From contig NZ_OX365700.1 of assembly GCF_947241125.1 (NCBI RefSeq), positions 1,550,001-1,614,000 of the forward strand: 64,000 nt of DNA. The letters are read 5' to 3'. Below, one piece after another: positions 27,395-36,326 of this stretch (the stretch's first letter is position 1; each line of letters begins with the position of its first letter). The position numbers and the translations under genes are program-made. The notes under the pieces were generated by a model. The model was not told the DNA's origin. It saw nothing but the letters and a program-made list of their open reading frames with translations, and searched no databases. Source of the DNA: Nitrospira tepida. GTDB taxonomy: Bacteria > Nitrospirota > Nitrospiria > Nitrospirales > Nitrospiraceae.

Positions 27395-29677
27395 ATGCCT
27401 GAATCCAACAGCCTGCCCACAACCGGGACGTCGATCCGCCCGATAACCGGAGCCGCTCCTTCCACGGAAGGCCGGCCGCGCCACCTGCGCCCCGTCTGGT
27501 TCGTGCTGCTCCTGCTGATCCCCTGCCTGGCGCTGACGCTGTATTACTATCAATACGGGGTCCTGACCGAGAGCAGCGGCGGGTCGTTGGTGCCCAGCAC
27601 CAGCTACGCGTTCGTGCTCCTGCTGATCAACCTGGATCTGATCGGGCTGGTGGTCTTGACCCTGTTGCTCTCACGCAACCTGATCAAGGCCTATTTCGAG
27701 CGCCGGCACCGGCTGGTGGGCTCGGGCTTTCGGGCCAAGCTGGTCGCGGCCTTCATCGGCTTCTCGTTGATTCCGACCGTGCTGCTGGCCTTCGTGGCCA
27801 GCCGCGTGGTGGACAAGGCCGTGGACGTGTGGTTCAGCGACCAGATCGATCATGTCATGCGCGATTCGTTTGAAGTGGCCAAGATGCACCATGCAGGCCA
27901 CATGACCGTGGCGGTGAACAGCGCCCGGGCGATCAGCCAGGAAATCTTTCGCGAAGACTTGATGGCGCCGACGCAGCGCGACCTCTTGATCGCGGCCATG
28001 GCGAGGGCGCGCGCCGACCATAACGTGGCGGGGGTGGAAATCTATTCGGCCAAGATGGAGACCTTGACCAAGGCCCTGGCCCCGGAGGTGCCGGGCCAGG
28101 TCATCGACCTGCCCATCGGGCAACTGGTCCTGCAGGTCATCAACACCAAACAGGAGATGACCTCCGTGCAGGAGGCCTCGAACGGCCGGCTGATCCGGGC
28201 CGGCGTGCCCATCCTGTCGAGCGCCAACCGCTCGGAGGTCGATGGGGTCGTGGTCGTCGATTCATACCTGCCCGAATCGCTGCTGGCCAAGATGGAAGGC
28301 ATCGGCCAGCGGTATGCCGAATACAAGCAGATGCGCGCGATGAAGAACCCGATCAAGGCCGGGGCCTATCTCTTCGTCGCGGTCGTCACCGTGATGATTC
28401 TCTTCGGCGCCACCTGGTTCGGCTTTTACGTGGCCCGCAGCATCACGGTGCCGATTCAGCGCTTGGCCCAGGCCACCGAAGCCATCGCCCAGGGCGACTT
28501 GGACGTGCACATCGAGGCGAAGGCGACGGACGAGATCGGCACGCTGGTGGAATCCTTCAACCGCATGACCGCAGACCTTCGGGCCGGCAAGGCCGAGATC
28601 GAGTCGGCCAACGAATCCCTCCGCCGATCCAACGTGGAGATCGAGCGCCGCCGCGCCTACACGCAGACCGTGGTGGATACCATTGCCGCCGGCCTGCTCT
28701 CCATCGACCGGCAGGGGAGGATCACGACCTTCAACCCCTCGGCCGAGCGGATACTCGGCATCTGGGGCGACCGCGTGGGGAACCGGGCGGCGAACGAGGT
28801 CTTCAAAGAGTTCAAGCTGGATCTCTTTCAAACGGCCTACGACCGCATGCTCGCCGACCAGCGGGACACCCTGTCGCTCGAAGGACAGGTCGAAGCGCAG
28901 GGCAAGGTGCTGACCATCGGCCTCAGTTGCTCGCGCATGAAAGACGAAGCGGGCCGGGATCTCGGGTTTGTGCTGGTCTTCGAGGACCTGACGGATCTCA
29001 TCAAGGCGCAAAAGGCGGCGGCCTGGCAGGAGGTCGCGCAGCGCATCGCGCACGAGATCAAGAACCCGCTGACGCCGATCCAGTTGTCGGCCCAACGGCT
29101 CCGCAAAAAGTATTTCGAGCAAGCCCCGGACTTCGACAGGATTTTCGACGAGGGCACGCAAGTCATCGTCAACGAGGTGGGCAGCCTCAAGAATATGGTC
29201 GATGAATTCTCCAAATTCGCCCGCATGCCGGCTCCGCAAATGGCAGAAGGATCCTTGCACGATGTGCTGCGCGAAGTCATCGCGCTGTACCAGGGAGCCC
29301 ATAAGGACGTGGAATTTCTCGCGGATTTCGACGAGGTGCTGCCTTCGGTCCGATTCGATCGGGAGCAGATCAAGCGCGTGCTGGTGAACCTCTTCAACAA
29401 CGGGGTTCAGGCGATGAATCAAAAAGGCCGCCTATGGGTGACGACCCGGTATGACGGCAAGCGCCGGCGGGCCGTCGTCAGCGTGGCCGATGAAGGAACG
29501 GGCATCAGTTCCGAGGACCACGAGAAGCTGTTCATGCCCTACTTCTCGCGAAAACGAACGGGGACGGGGCTCGGCCTTGCCATCAGCCGGCGCATCATCA
29601 CGGACCATGAGGGGCAGATCTACGCGGCAAACAATCAGCCGCGCGGCACGGTCTTTACCTTCGAGCTGCCGGTGTAG
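27395..29677 (+). CDS. ntrY: NtrY-like membrane sensor histidine kinase
   Basis: A protein of 760 residues. Membrane helices lie at about 34-52, 70-92 and 113-135, then a sensor region, a fourth helix at about 325-350, HAMP (about 350-400) and a PAS domain (about 425-520). The HisKA phospho-acceptor is in IAHEIKNPLTPIQLSAQRL (His near 553), and the HATPase domain ends in the G2 box GTGLGLAISRR near 725. This is the NtrY layout. It would phosphorylate the response regulator encoded next. Candidate signals are nitrogen status or redox; no ligand site is evident. Confidence 0.9.
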   Translation: MPESNSLPTTGTSIRPITGAAPSTEGRPRHLRPVWFVLLLLIPCLALTLYYYQYGVLTESSGGSLVPSTSYAFVLLLINLDLIGLVVLTLLLSRNLIKAYFERRHRLVGSGFRAKLVAAFIGFSLIPTVLLAFVASRVVDKAVDVWFSDQIDHVMRDSFEVAKMHHAGHMTVAVNSARAISQEIFREDLMAPTQRDLLIAAMARARADHNVAGVEIYSAKMETLTKALAPEVPGQVIDLPIGQLVLQVINTKQEMTSVQEASNGRLIRAGVPILSSANRSEVDGVVVVDSYLPESLLAKMEGIGQRYAEYKQMRAMKNPIKAGAYLFVAVVTVMILFGATWFGFYVARSITVPIQRLAQATEAIAQGDLDVHIEAKATDEIGTLVESFNRMTADLRAGKAEIESANESLRRSNVEIERRRAYTQTVVDTIAAGLLSIDRQGRITTFNPSAERILGIWGDRVGNRAANEVFKEFKLDLFQTAYDRMLADQRDTLSLEGQVEAQGKVLTIGLSCSRMKDEAGRDLGFVLVFEDLTDLIKAQKAAAWQEVAQRIAHEIKNPLTPIQLSAQRLRKKYFEQAPDFDRIFDEGTQVIVNEVGSLKNMVDEFSKFARMPAPQMAEGSLHDVLREVIALYQGAHKDVEFLADFDEVLPSVRFDREQIKRVLVNLFNNGVQAMNQKGRLWVTTRYDGKRRRAVVSVADEGTGISSEDHEKLFMPYFSRKRTGTGLGLAISRRIITDHEGQIYAANNQPRGTVFTFELPV

Positions 29678-29691
29678 CGGGGTGGTCAAAG

Positions 29692-29780
29692 GTCATTCGT
29701 CAATCGTCAATCGGTTGGGAATGCAGTTCGGTCACTCCACGTTTGACGGATGACGTGTGACGGGTAACGATTGACGGGGG
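29692..29780. repeat. inverted heptamer-arm intergenic element E
   Basis: The left arm (29692-29715) has gtcattc, gtcaatc, gtcaatc. The right arm (29739-29780) has acgtttg, acggatg, acgtgtg, acgggta, acgattg. The core is about 23 bp. It sits between ntrY and ntrX within an apparent operon. Confidence 0.75.
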
Positions 29781-29784
29781 GTCA

Positions 29785-31176
29785 ATGGCGGAATCGATTC
29801 TGATTGTGGATGACGAGGCGGCGATCCTCAATTCCCTCGGGCAGATTCTGGAGGACGAGGGGTATGAGGTGCAGGTAGCCAAGAGCGGGGTTGATGCCTT
29901 GAAGCTCATCGCCGGCGACCAGCCGGACCTGACGATCCTGGACATCTGGATGCCCGAGATGGACGGGCTCGAAACCCTGCGCCGGATCCGCGAGCAGTTT
30001 CCGAAGGCGCAGGTGATGATGATGTCGGGCCACGGTTCGATCGAGACGGCCGTCAAGGCGATCAAGCTCGGCGCCTACGACTATATCGAAAAGCCGCTGT
30101 CGCTCGAAAACGTGACCCTTCGGGTCCGGCATGCGCTTGATCAGCATCGGCTCGAAGCGGAGAACCAGTCGCTCCGGACGAAGGTCGAGCGCAGATTCGA
30201 GTTGATCGGGCAGGCCCCCGCCATGCAGCGGCTGCGCGAGTTGATTGCGACGGCGGGGCCGACCAACAGCCGGGTGCTGATCGCGGGCGAGAACGGTACC
30301 GGAAAGGAGCTGGTCGCGCGCGCCATCCATCAGCACAGTCCCAGAGCCGACCGGCCCTTTGTCGCCGTCAACTGCGCCGCCATTCCGGAAACGTTGATCG
30401 AAAGCGAACTGTTCGGGCATGAGAAGGGGGCCTTCAGCGGCGCGACCTCTCAGAAGCGGGGCCAGTTCGAACAGGCGGACGGCGGAACCCTCTTCTTGGA
30501 CGAGATCGGGGACATGAGCCTCGCCACGCAGGCCAAGGTGCTGCGCGCCCTGCAGGAACAGCAGTTCAACCGCGTGGGTGGGACCAAGACGATCAAGGTG
30601 GACGTGCGGGTATTGGCGGCCTCCAACAAGGACCTGGCCAAGGAGATCGAGGCGGGGCATTTCCGCGAAGACCTGTACTACCGGTTGAACGTCTTGCCGG
30701 TGACGGTGCCGCCGCTTCGATCGCGCCGCGACGACATTCCGCTCCTGGTCCGTCACTTCATGCAGATCCATTCCGAAGAGCAGGGCCTGAAGACCAAGCA
30801 GCTCACCCCTGCGGCCATGGAGCAATTGCAGCAGTACGACTGGCCGGGCAACATCCGAGAGCTGCGCAACCTCACCGAACGGCTCATGATCATGGTGCCG
30901 GGCTCCCAGATCGACGTCGACCATGTGGCGGCCGCGCTACAGGTAAGGCCGGCCATGCCGAGCGCGGCGCAGGCTCCGGCGCAGCCGTCGCTGGTGCTGA
31001 AGGAGTATGATTCCTTGCGCGAGGCGCGGAACGCCTTCGAGAAGGAATACATCACGCGGAAGCTCAAGGAGAATCGCTGGAATGTCTCGCGCACGGCCGA
31101 CGAATTGCGGATCGAACGGAGCCACTTGCACCGGAAGATCAAGCTGCTGAACATCGATCTCAGGCCGGAGATCTGA
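29785..31176 (+). CDS. ntrX: NtrX-like sigma-54-dependent response regulator
   Basis: A 463-residue regulator. Receiver domain (residues 1-120) with phospho-acceptor Asp in ILDIWMPEMDG near 53; AAA+ domain with Walker A GENGTGKE near 168, the sigma-54-contact loop ELFGHEKGAFSGA near 210-220 and Walker B GGTLFLDEIGD; C-terminal Fis-type helix-turn-helix (WNVSRTADELRIERSHLHRKI). It would activate sigma-54 promoters after phosphorylation by the upstream kinase. The receiver and GAFSGA motifs appear intact. GGGGG precedes the ATG. Confidence 0.92.
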   Translation: MAESILIVDDEAAILNSLGQILEDEGYEVQVAKSGVDALKLIAGDQPDLTILDIWMPEMDGLETLRRIREQFPKAQVMMMSGHGSIETAVKAIKLGAYDYIEKPLSLENVTLRVRHALDQHRLEAENQSLRTKVERRFELIGQAPAMQRLRELIATAGPTNSRVLIAGENGTGKELVARAIHQHSPRADRPFVAVNCAAIPETLIESELFGHEKGAFSGATSQKRGQFEQADGGTLFLDEIGDMSLATQAKVLRALQEQQFNRVGGTKTIKVDVRVLAASNKDLAKEIEAGHFREDLYYRLNVLPVTVPPLRSRRDDIPLLVRHFMQIHSEEQGLKTKQLTPAAMEQLQQYDWPGNIRELRNLTERLMIMVPGSQIDVDHVAAALQVRPAMPSAAQAPAQPSLVLKEYDSLREARNAFEKEYITRKLKENRWNVSRTADELRIERSHLHRKIKLLNIDLRPEI

Positions 31177-31239
31177 CGATCGACGCGCCGCCGGCCCTCG
31201 TTCCTTTTTCAGCGATGTCTTCAGCCGCAGAAAGGCTGG

Positions 31240-31252
31240 TGTTAGACTAACA
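31240..31252. promoter_or_regulatory. palindromic operator-like site
   Basis: TGTTAGACTAACA is a perfect 6+6 palindrome about a single central base, 33 nt upstream of the dioxygenase start. It is a candidate repressor or activator site; the cognate regulator is unknown. Confidence 0.3.
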
Positions 31253-31284
31253 GTAATGTCGGAACGTCCAGCAGCCTACCGTCT

Positions 31285-32493
31285 ATGCGTCAAAATGCCG
31301 CAGTCATAGAGTTGACCCACTTCGAGGTCTCGGCGGATCGCGGATTTCTCCCGGTGCGGGACCCCCTCGCCACCTTTCCCGGCTTGCAGGATTCCCCGCT
31401 CGAAATCTTGACCCGCGAGCTGCCCAAGCTGCTGGCCGCGCGCCGGTTGCGTGACTATGTGAACAGCCACCTCGTGAGCGGGCCGGACGAGCAGGGCCGG
31501 TGGAATGAGGACGAATACCGGGCGGCGGCCCGCATCCTGTCGTTCACCGGGCAGGCCTACGTGTGGGAGCATCCCCAGCATCCGGCTAAGAAACTGCCCG
31601 CCCACTTGGCCAAGCCCTGGCATCGAGTGTTGGCGCAATTGGGAAGGCCGCCGGTTCTCTCCTATGCCTCCTATTGTCTGGATAATTGGCGGCGGCTCGA
31701 CCAAACTCGCCCGATCGAGTTGGGCAATCTCTCGCTGCTCCAGAATTTCCTCGGTGGAGTGGACGAAGAGTGGTTCGTGCTGGTGCATGTGGAAATCGAA
31801 GCGAGGGCCGGCGCCGCCCTTGCCGGGCTCGCGCGGGCGCTCCAGGCGACGCAACTGAATCAGTCGGACGAGGTGCTGCAAGGGTTGGAGGGCGCTGCGG
31901 CCGCCATGGAGGGGATGTGCCGAACTCTCGACCGCATGCCTGAGCAATGCGATCCCTATATCTATTTCAATCGCGTGCGGCCTTACATCCACGGATGGAA
32001 GGACCATCCCGCTCTGCCGGAGGGGCTGCTCTATGAGGGCGTGGAAGCCTATGGCGGCAAGCCCCAGCAGTTCCGGGGAGAGACCGGGGCCCAGAGTTCC
32101 ATCGTGCCGACGCTGGACGCCGCGCTCGGCGTGGTGCATGCGGATGACCCGCTGCGGCAGTACCTGATCGAGATGCGGACCTACATGCCGCCCCGGCATC
32201 GCGCCTTCATCGAAGCCTGGGAGCAGTTGCGAGATCGCCAGGGACGCTCACAGTTGTATCGATATGCCCTGGACAGACGGCAGGGCGAGCCTCGGCTCTG
32301 GGACCGATTTCGCGCCTGCGTGCAGGGACTCTGCCGATTCAGGCAGACGCACCTGGACTATGCCGATCGGTACATTCAGCGGCAGAGCCAGCGGACATCG
32401 AGCAACCCCACCGCAGTCGGAACCGGTGGAACCCCCTTCATGGCCTACCTGAAGAAGCACCTGGACGAGACCGCCGCGCTTATTGCAGAGTAA
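31285..32493 (+). CDS. indoleamine 2,3-dioxygenase-family haem protein
   Basis: A 402-residue protein of the IDO fold (PF01231). Diagnostic segments are VRPYIHGWKDHPALPEGLLY near 230-250, FRGETGAQSSIVPTLDAALG, the proximal haem-ligand region FRQTHLDYADRY (His near 356) and the C-terminal GTGGTPFMAYLKKHLDET. The family opens the indole ring of tryptophan with O2 to give N-formylkynurenine. No kynurenine-pathway genes are adjacent, so physiological use is uncertain; some bacterial homologues have weak activity on tryptophan. Preceded by a palindromic site. Confidence 0.85.
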   Translation: MRQNAAVIELTHFEVSADRGFLPVRDPLATFPGLQDSPLEILTRELPKLLAARRLRDYVNSHLVSGPDEQGRWNEDEYRAAARILSFTGQAYVWEHPQHPAKKLPAHLAKPWHRVLAQLGRPPVLSYASYCLDNWRRLDQTRPIELGNLSLLQNFLGGVDEEWFVLVHVEIEARAGAALAGLARALQATQLNQSDEVLQGLEGAAAAMEGMCRTLDRMPEQCDPYIYFNRVRPYIHGWKDHPALPEGLLYEGVEAYGGKPQQFRGETGAQSSIVPTLDAALGVVHADDPLRQYLIEMRTYMPPRHRAFIEAWEQLRDRQGRSQLYRYALDRRQGEPRLWDRFRACVQGLCRFRQTHLDYADRYIQRQSQRTSSNPTAVGTGGTPFMAYLKKHLDETAALIAE

Positions 32494-32576
32494 CGTTCCG
32501 CGGTTCTATCCCCTTGGTTCAATCGTGGTCCTGCGCATGGGGCGACGCCCATGTGACGGGACGGAGGTCTGTCCGG

Positions 32577-33872
32577 ATGGGCGAGTCGGTCGTCGTGGAC
32601 ATCGAAAAACTGGTGCAGGGTGGCTATGGGCTGGCCCGCCTCGAAGGACGCACGCTCTTTGTCCGAGGGGCGGCTCCAGGGGAGCAGGTGGAGGTTCGGC
32701 TCGGTCCCGCGCGGGGACAATATCAAGAGGCCTGGGTCCAGCGGGTGGTCAGGGCCTCGGCGGATCGCGTGGCGGCTCCTTGCGAGGTCTACGGCCGCTG
32801 CGGGGGCTGTCAATTCCAGCACCTGCACTACGGGAGCGAGCTGCATTGGAAAAAGGAAATCCTGCTGGAGACGCTGAAGCGGGTCGGCAAGATCGACGGG
32901 CTGCCGATGCCGGAGGTCGTGCCTTCTCCGTCGGAATACGGGAGTCGCGGGGTCGTGCGGTTCGGTCTGTTGCGCCGGGGCAACGGCTTTGCGCTGGGGT
33001 TTCACGAGGAAGGGTCGGTCCGGCTGGTTGCGGCGACGGATTGTCTTCTGCTGACGACCGTCCTGCGGGAACAGGTGCGCGTGATCCAAACTCGACTCGG
33101 CGCCATGGCCTCGCTGGGCTGCCTGGTGCATTCGATCGAACTGCGGGCCTCCTCGACGTTCGATCAGACGCTGATGATTGTCCGTACCGATGCCGCTCAT
33201 CAACGGGCCATCGGCCGCGTGACGGACCTGGCTCAAGACCTGCCCGACCTGGTGGGGCTTGTGGTACTCGGTGAGCGAGGCGGGCGGGAGCAACGGTGGG
33301 TGGAGGGGCAGGATTGGATCGCCGAACGGTTGGACGACCTGCTGTTCCGGATCGGCGATCGCTCGTTCATGCAGTCAAACTGGGCCGTCACCCAATCCTT
33401 GGTCCAAACGGTCATCGAATGGACGGAGCCAACGGTCGGCCTGCGGGTCCTGGAACTCTTTGCCGGCATCGGCACGCTGGGCTTGCCGCTGGCCAAGCGG
33501 GGTTCGTTGGTCACCATGGTGGAGAGCAATCCTTGGGCCTCGGCCGACGCGAGAAGGGCCGCCAAGGGCAATCACATCGGGCGCTGCCGGTTTCGGGTGG
33601 CGCCGGTTGAGCAATTTCTGACCGCGGAACCATCGATGGAGTACGACGTGATTCTGCTCGATCCTCCCCGCACGGGCCTGAACCGGGATTGTGTGCAGGG
33701 TCTGCTTCGCGCCGACCATGCGCGGCTGCTCTATGTCTCCTGTGATCCGCCGACGCTCGCGCGGGACCTGCGGCGCCTGCTCGACGGAGGGTATCGAATT
33801 GTCCGCCTCCAATCCTTCGACATGTTCCCCCGCACCGCCCATCTGGAGACGTTGGTGGAGTTGGCGCGTTAG
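32577..33872 (+). CDS. rlmD: 23S rRNA (uracil-C5)-methyltransferase RlmD/TrmA family
   Basis: From the ATG at 32577 (GGAGG upstream) the product has 431 residues. It shows an N-terminal TRAM-like segment (VVDIEKLVQGGYGLARLEGRTL), the Fe-S ligand cysteines in PCEVYGRCGGCQFQHL and ATDCLLL, an SAM-binding LELFAGIGTLGLPLAK and the catalytic Cys in LLYVSCDPPTLARDL. RumA/RlmD methylates U1939 of 23S rRNA; RlmC-like specificity cannot be excluded. A larger frame starting upstream overlaps the dioxygenase and is rejected. Confidence 0.88.
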   Translation: MGESVVVDIEKLVQGGYGLARLEGRTLFVRGAAPGEQVEVRLGPARGQYQEAWVQRVVRASADRVAAPCEVYGRCGGCQFQHLHYGSELHWKKEILLETLKRVGKIDGLPMPEVVPSPSEYGSRGVVRFGLLRRGNGFALGFHEEGSVRLVAATDCLLLTTVLREQVRVIQTRLGAMASLGCLVHSIELRASSTFDQTLMIVRTDAAHQRAIGRVTDLAQDLPDLVGLVVLGERGGREQRWVEGQDWIAERLDDLLFRIGDRSFMQSNWAVTQSLVQTVIEWTEPTVGLRVLELFAGIGTLGLPLAKRGSLVTMVESNPWASADARRAAKGNHIGRCRFRVAPVEQFLTAEPSMEYDVILLDPPRTGLNRDCVQGLLRADHARLLYVSCDPPTLARDLRRLLDGGYRIVRLQSFDMFPRTAHLETLVELAR

Positions 33873-33875
33873 AAT

Positions 33876-33968
33876 CGTCGATGGTCCATCGTCATTTGTC
33901 AATGGTGGAATGGCGAGATGATCGATTCCCCTTTCTGTTACGAATGACTGATGATGTTCAGTGACGCT
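33876..33968. repeat. inverted heptamer-arm intergenic element F
   Basis: The left arm (33876-33912) carries gtcgatg, gtccatc, gtcattt, gtcaatg. A looser right arm (33940-33968) carries cgaatga, ctgatga. It lies between rlmD and purM. Confidence 0.6.
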
Positions 33969-34015
33969 CCATATGCGTTGACCGGATAGATTCCCTCCGT
34001 TAAGATGCGCCTCCC

Positions 34016-35053
34016 GTGGCCACGTACCGACAAGCAGGTGTCGACATCGAGGCGGGCAACGAGTTTGTCCGCCGGATCACGCCGCTGGTCCGCTCGACCT
34101 TTCGCCCGGAAGTCCTGACCGATCTTGGGGGATTCGGAGGGCTGTTCCGGTTCGATCCATCGCGGTATCGGGAGCCGGTGTTGGTGTCCGGTACGGACGG
34201 CGTGGGGACCAAGCTCAAGATCGCCTTCCTGATGGACAAACACGACACGGTCGGGATCGATCTCGTGGCCATGTCGGTGAACGATATCGCCGTGAGCGGG
34301 GCCGAGCCGCTGTTCTTTCTCGATTACTTTGCCACGGGAAAATTGGCGATCGGTGTCGCGGAGACGGTGGTGCGGGGAATTGCGGAAGGGTGCCGGCAGG
34401 CCGGGTGCGCGCTGATCGGGGGCGAGACGGCGGAGATGCCCTCGTTCTATCCCGATGGAGAATACGACCTGGCCGGGTTTGCCGTGGGCGTGGTGGACCG
34501 GCAGAAGATCATCGACGGGCACGATATCGTGCCGGGAGACCTGTTGGTCGGCTTGGCCTCGACCGGTCTCCACAGCAACGGATTTTCGCTGGCGCGCCGG
34601 GTATTGCTTGATGACGCCGTGCTGACTGTGTCGAGTCGAGTGGATGATCTCGCTCACTCGCTCGGCGAAACGTTGTTGACCCCGACGCGCATCTATGTCC
34701 GAACCGTCTTGAAACTGATCGCGGCGCACCGGATCAAGGGCATCGCTCATATCACCGGAGGAGGGATCACGGAAAATCTCCCGCGTGTCTTTCCGCAAGG
34801 CAGGCTCGGGCTCATCCGACGGGGTTCTTGGGCCATCCCGCCGATTTTCCCGCTGATTCAGCGCCTCGGCCGGGTGGAAGAGGAGGAGATGTATCGGGTC
34901 TTCAATATGGGGATCGGTCTGATTCTTGTGGTCCCGGCAGAGGAGGCCGAGAAGGTAGTCATGTCGGCCAGGCAGGAAGGAGAAACGGCTTGGATCATCG
35001 GCGAGGTGGCGCAGGGAAGCGCAGTCGAGCGGAGAGTGGACTATGTCGGTTAA
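34016..35053 (+). CDS. purM: phosphoribosylformylglycinamidine cyclo-ligase
   Basis: PurM closes FGAM to AIR in purine synthesis. The 345-residue product starts at a GTG ([18 protein letters not shown]) and shows [15 protein letters not shown] near residue 56, [31 protein letters not shown] and [14 protein letters not shown], all typical. The stop lies 11 nt inside purN. Confidence 0.95.
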   Translation: MATYRQAGVDIEAGNEFVRRITPLVRSTFRPEVLTDLGGFGGLFRFDPSRYREPVLVSGTDGVGTKLKIAFLMDKHDTVGIDLVAMSVNDIAVSGAEPLFFLDYFATGKLAIGVAETVVRGIAEGCRQAGCALIGGETAEMPSFYPDGEYDLAGFAVGVVDRQKIIDGHDIVPGDLLVGLASTGLHSNGFSLARRVLLDDAVLTVSSRVDDLAHSLGETLLTPTRIYVRTVLKLIAAHRIKGIAHITGGGITENLPRVFPQGRLGLIRRGSWAIPPIFPLIQRLGRVEEEEMYRVFNMGIGLILVVPAEEAEKVVMSARQEGETAWIIGEVAQGSAVERRVDYVG

Positions 35054-35720
35054 CGGAAAGAGCCAGCGGGTCAGGATTGGCGTGCTCGCGTCCGGGCGCG
35101 GGTCCAACCTGCAGGCGATCATCGATGCCATCGAAGCCGGCACCTTGCAGGCGCACATCGTTGTTGTGATCAGCAACAAGCGGGATGCCCAGGCGCTCGA
35201 ACGGGCGCGCCGGCATGGCCTTCAGGATGTATTCGTCGATCCCAAACCCTTTGCGGGGCAACCGGACAGCCGCGAAGCCTACGATCGGGCGTTGCTCGAT
35301 GTCTTGCACAAGCACGAGGTCGAGTTGGTGCTGCTGGCCGGCTACATGAAGATCGTGACGCCGGTGCTGACCCAGGCCTATGAGAACCGGATGATGAACA
35401 TCCATCCGTCGCTCCTGCCGGCCTTTCCCGGATTGGATGTGCAGAAGAAAGCGCTGGAATGGGGCGTCAAGGTGGCGGGCTGCACCGTGCACTTCGTCAC
35501 GCCGGGGGTCGATGAAGGCCCGATCATCGTCCAGGCCGCCGTTCCGGTCTTGGAGCAGGACACGCCGGAGACGTTGGCCACGAGGATTCTAGCCGAAGAA
35601 CACCGGATCTATCCCAGGGCGGTGCAACTCTATGCGGAGGGCCGGTTGCGGGTGGAGGGCCGGCGGGTTCATGTGGAGGGGGCGCCGGCGGCGGCAGTAA
35701 CTTCCCTGTTGAATCCCTAG
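35043..35720 (+). CDS. purN: phosphoribosylglycinamide formyltransferase
   Basis: PurN transfers a formyl group from 10-formyl-THF to GAR. It has 225 residues, with [17 protein letters not shown] near 13, [16 protein letters not shown], the catalytic [10 protein letters not shown] (Asn and His around 115-117) and [16 protein letters not shown] with the essential Asp. Overlaps purM by 11 nt, so the pair is an operon. Confidence 0.95.
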   Translation: MSVNGKSQRVRIGVLASGRGSNLQAIIDAIEAGTLQAHIVVVISNKRDAQALERARRHGLQDVFVDPKPFAGQPDSREAYDRALLDVLHKHEVELVLLAGYMKIVTPVLTQAYENRMMNIHPSLLPAFPGLDVQKKALEWGVKVAGCTVHFVTPGVDEGPIIVQAAVPVLEQDTPETLATRILAEEHRIYPRAVQLYAEGRLRVEGRRVHVEGAPAAAVTSLLNP

Positions 35721-35954
35721 CCGTGAGACACCTGGGGCTGAGCAGGTAGAGAAGATGAGGCCTAGAGAATACCTGACAGGCCGACCCAGGTTTCGGTAGC
35801 GGCAAGCCTGATCGGTCGTGTATAATCCGTTCACGAAAATAACGCACCGAGTGCCGATCTTCCTCCCCGTCTCCTCCGCAGTTCTGGTCGCCGCGGCAAT
35901 TCAGCCTCGGCCGTGCCTGCGGTCAAGAAGGACGGCACTCGGGCATCCCAAGGT

Positions 35955-36030
35955 GGGGGGCTAGCTCAGTTGGGAGAGCACTACGTTCGCAACGTAGGGG
36001 TCGCGGGTTCGACTCCCGTGCCCTCCACCA
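35955..36030 (+). tRNA. tRNA-Ala(CGC)
   Basis: The full cloverleaf is readable: acceptor GGGGGGC paired with GCCCTCC (one G-U), D-arm GCTC/GAGC, anticodon stem CTACG/CGTAG with loop TTCGCAA (anticodon CGC, codon GCG), T-loop TTCGACT, and encoded CCA; 76 nt. It marks the left border of the CRISPR island. Confidence 0.95.
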
Positions 36031-36326
36031 TACCGCACTTCGTGAGACCCGGCGCCTCATCGGCGATAGCCCTCTTCCTTGCGGCGCCGGATAAACACCT
36101 TCAGTGAATCCGTTCTCTTGGTTTAACTATCAACCTTCGCTTGAGCCGCGGGGCTATTCTTGAATTTATCGTCATTGCGCCCCGCGAAGAGATCCTTCAG
36201 CGTTTGTCTTCTTATTATCCGCACTTCGTGTGCCATCGGCTCTTCAGGCGTAGCCTTCTTCCTTGCGCCCGCGGATAAAGACCTTCATTTCCCCTGGTTG
36301 CGCCGTATCACGATTGGGCTTCGCAC
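36031..36326. repeat. imperfect direct repeat between tRNA-Ala and the CRISPR array
   Basis: Two diverged copies of a segment of about 70 bp: one at about 36034-36103 and one at about 36219-36288. Both contain ccgcacttcgtg, then cttccttgcg, then ccggataaa or gcggataaa, then accttca. No coding frame with family similarity spans them. They lie at the trailer end of the array. Confidence 0.6.

Noticed and set aside
29782-30924. 380-codon minus-strand frame opposite ntrX, and 413-codon frame opposite purM (33938-35179)
   Set aside because: Shadow frames of well-recognised genes with no independent similarity.
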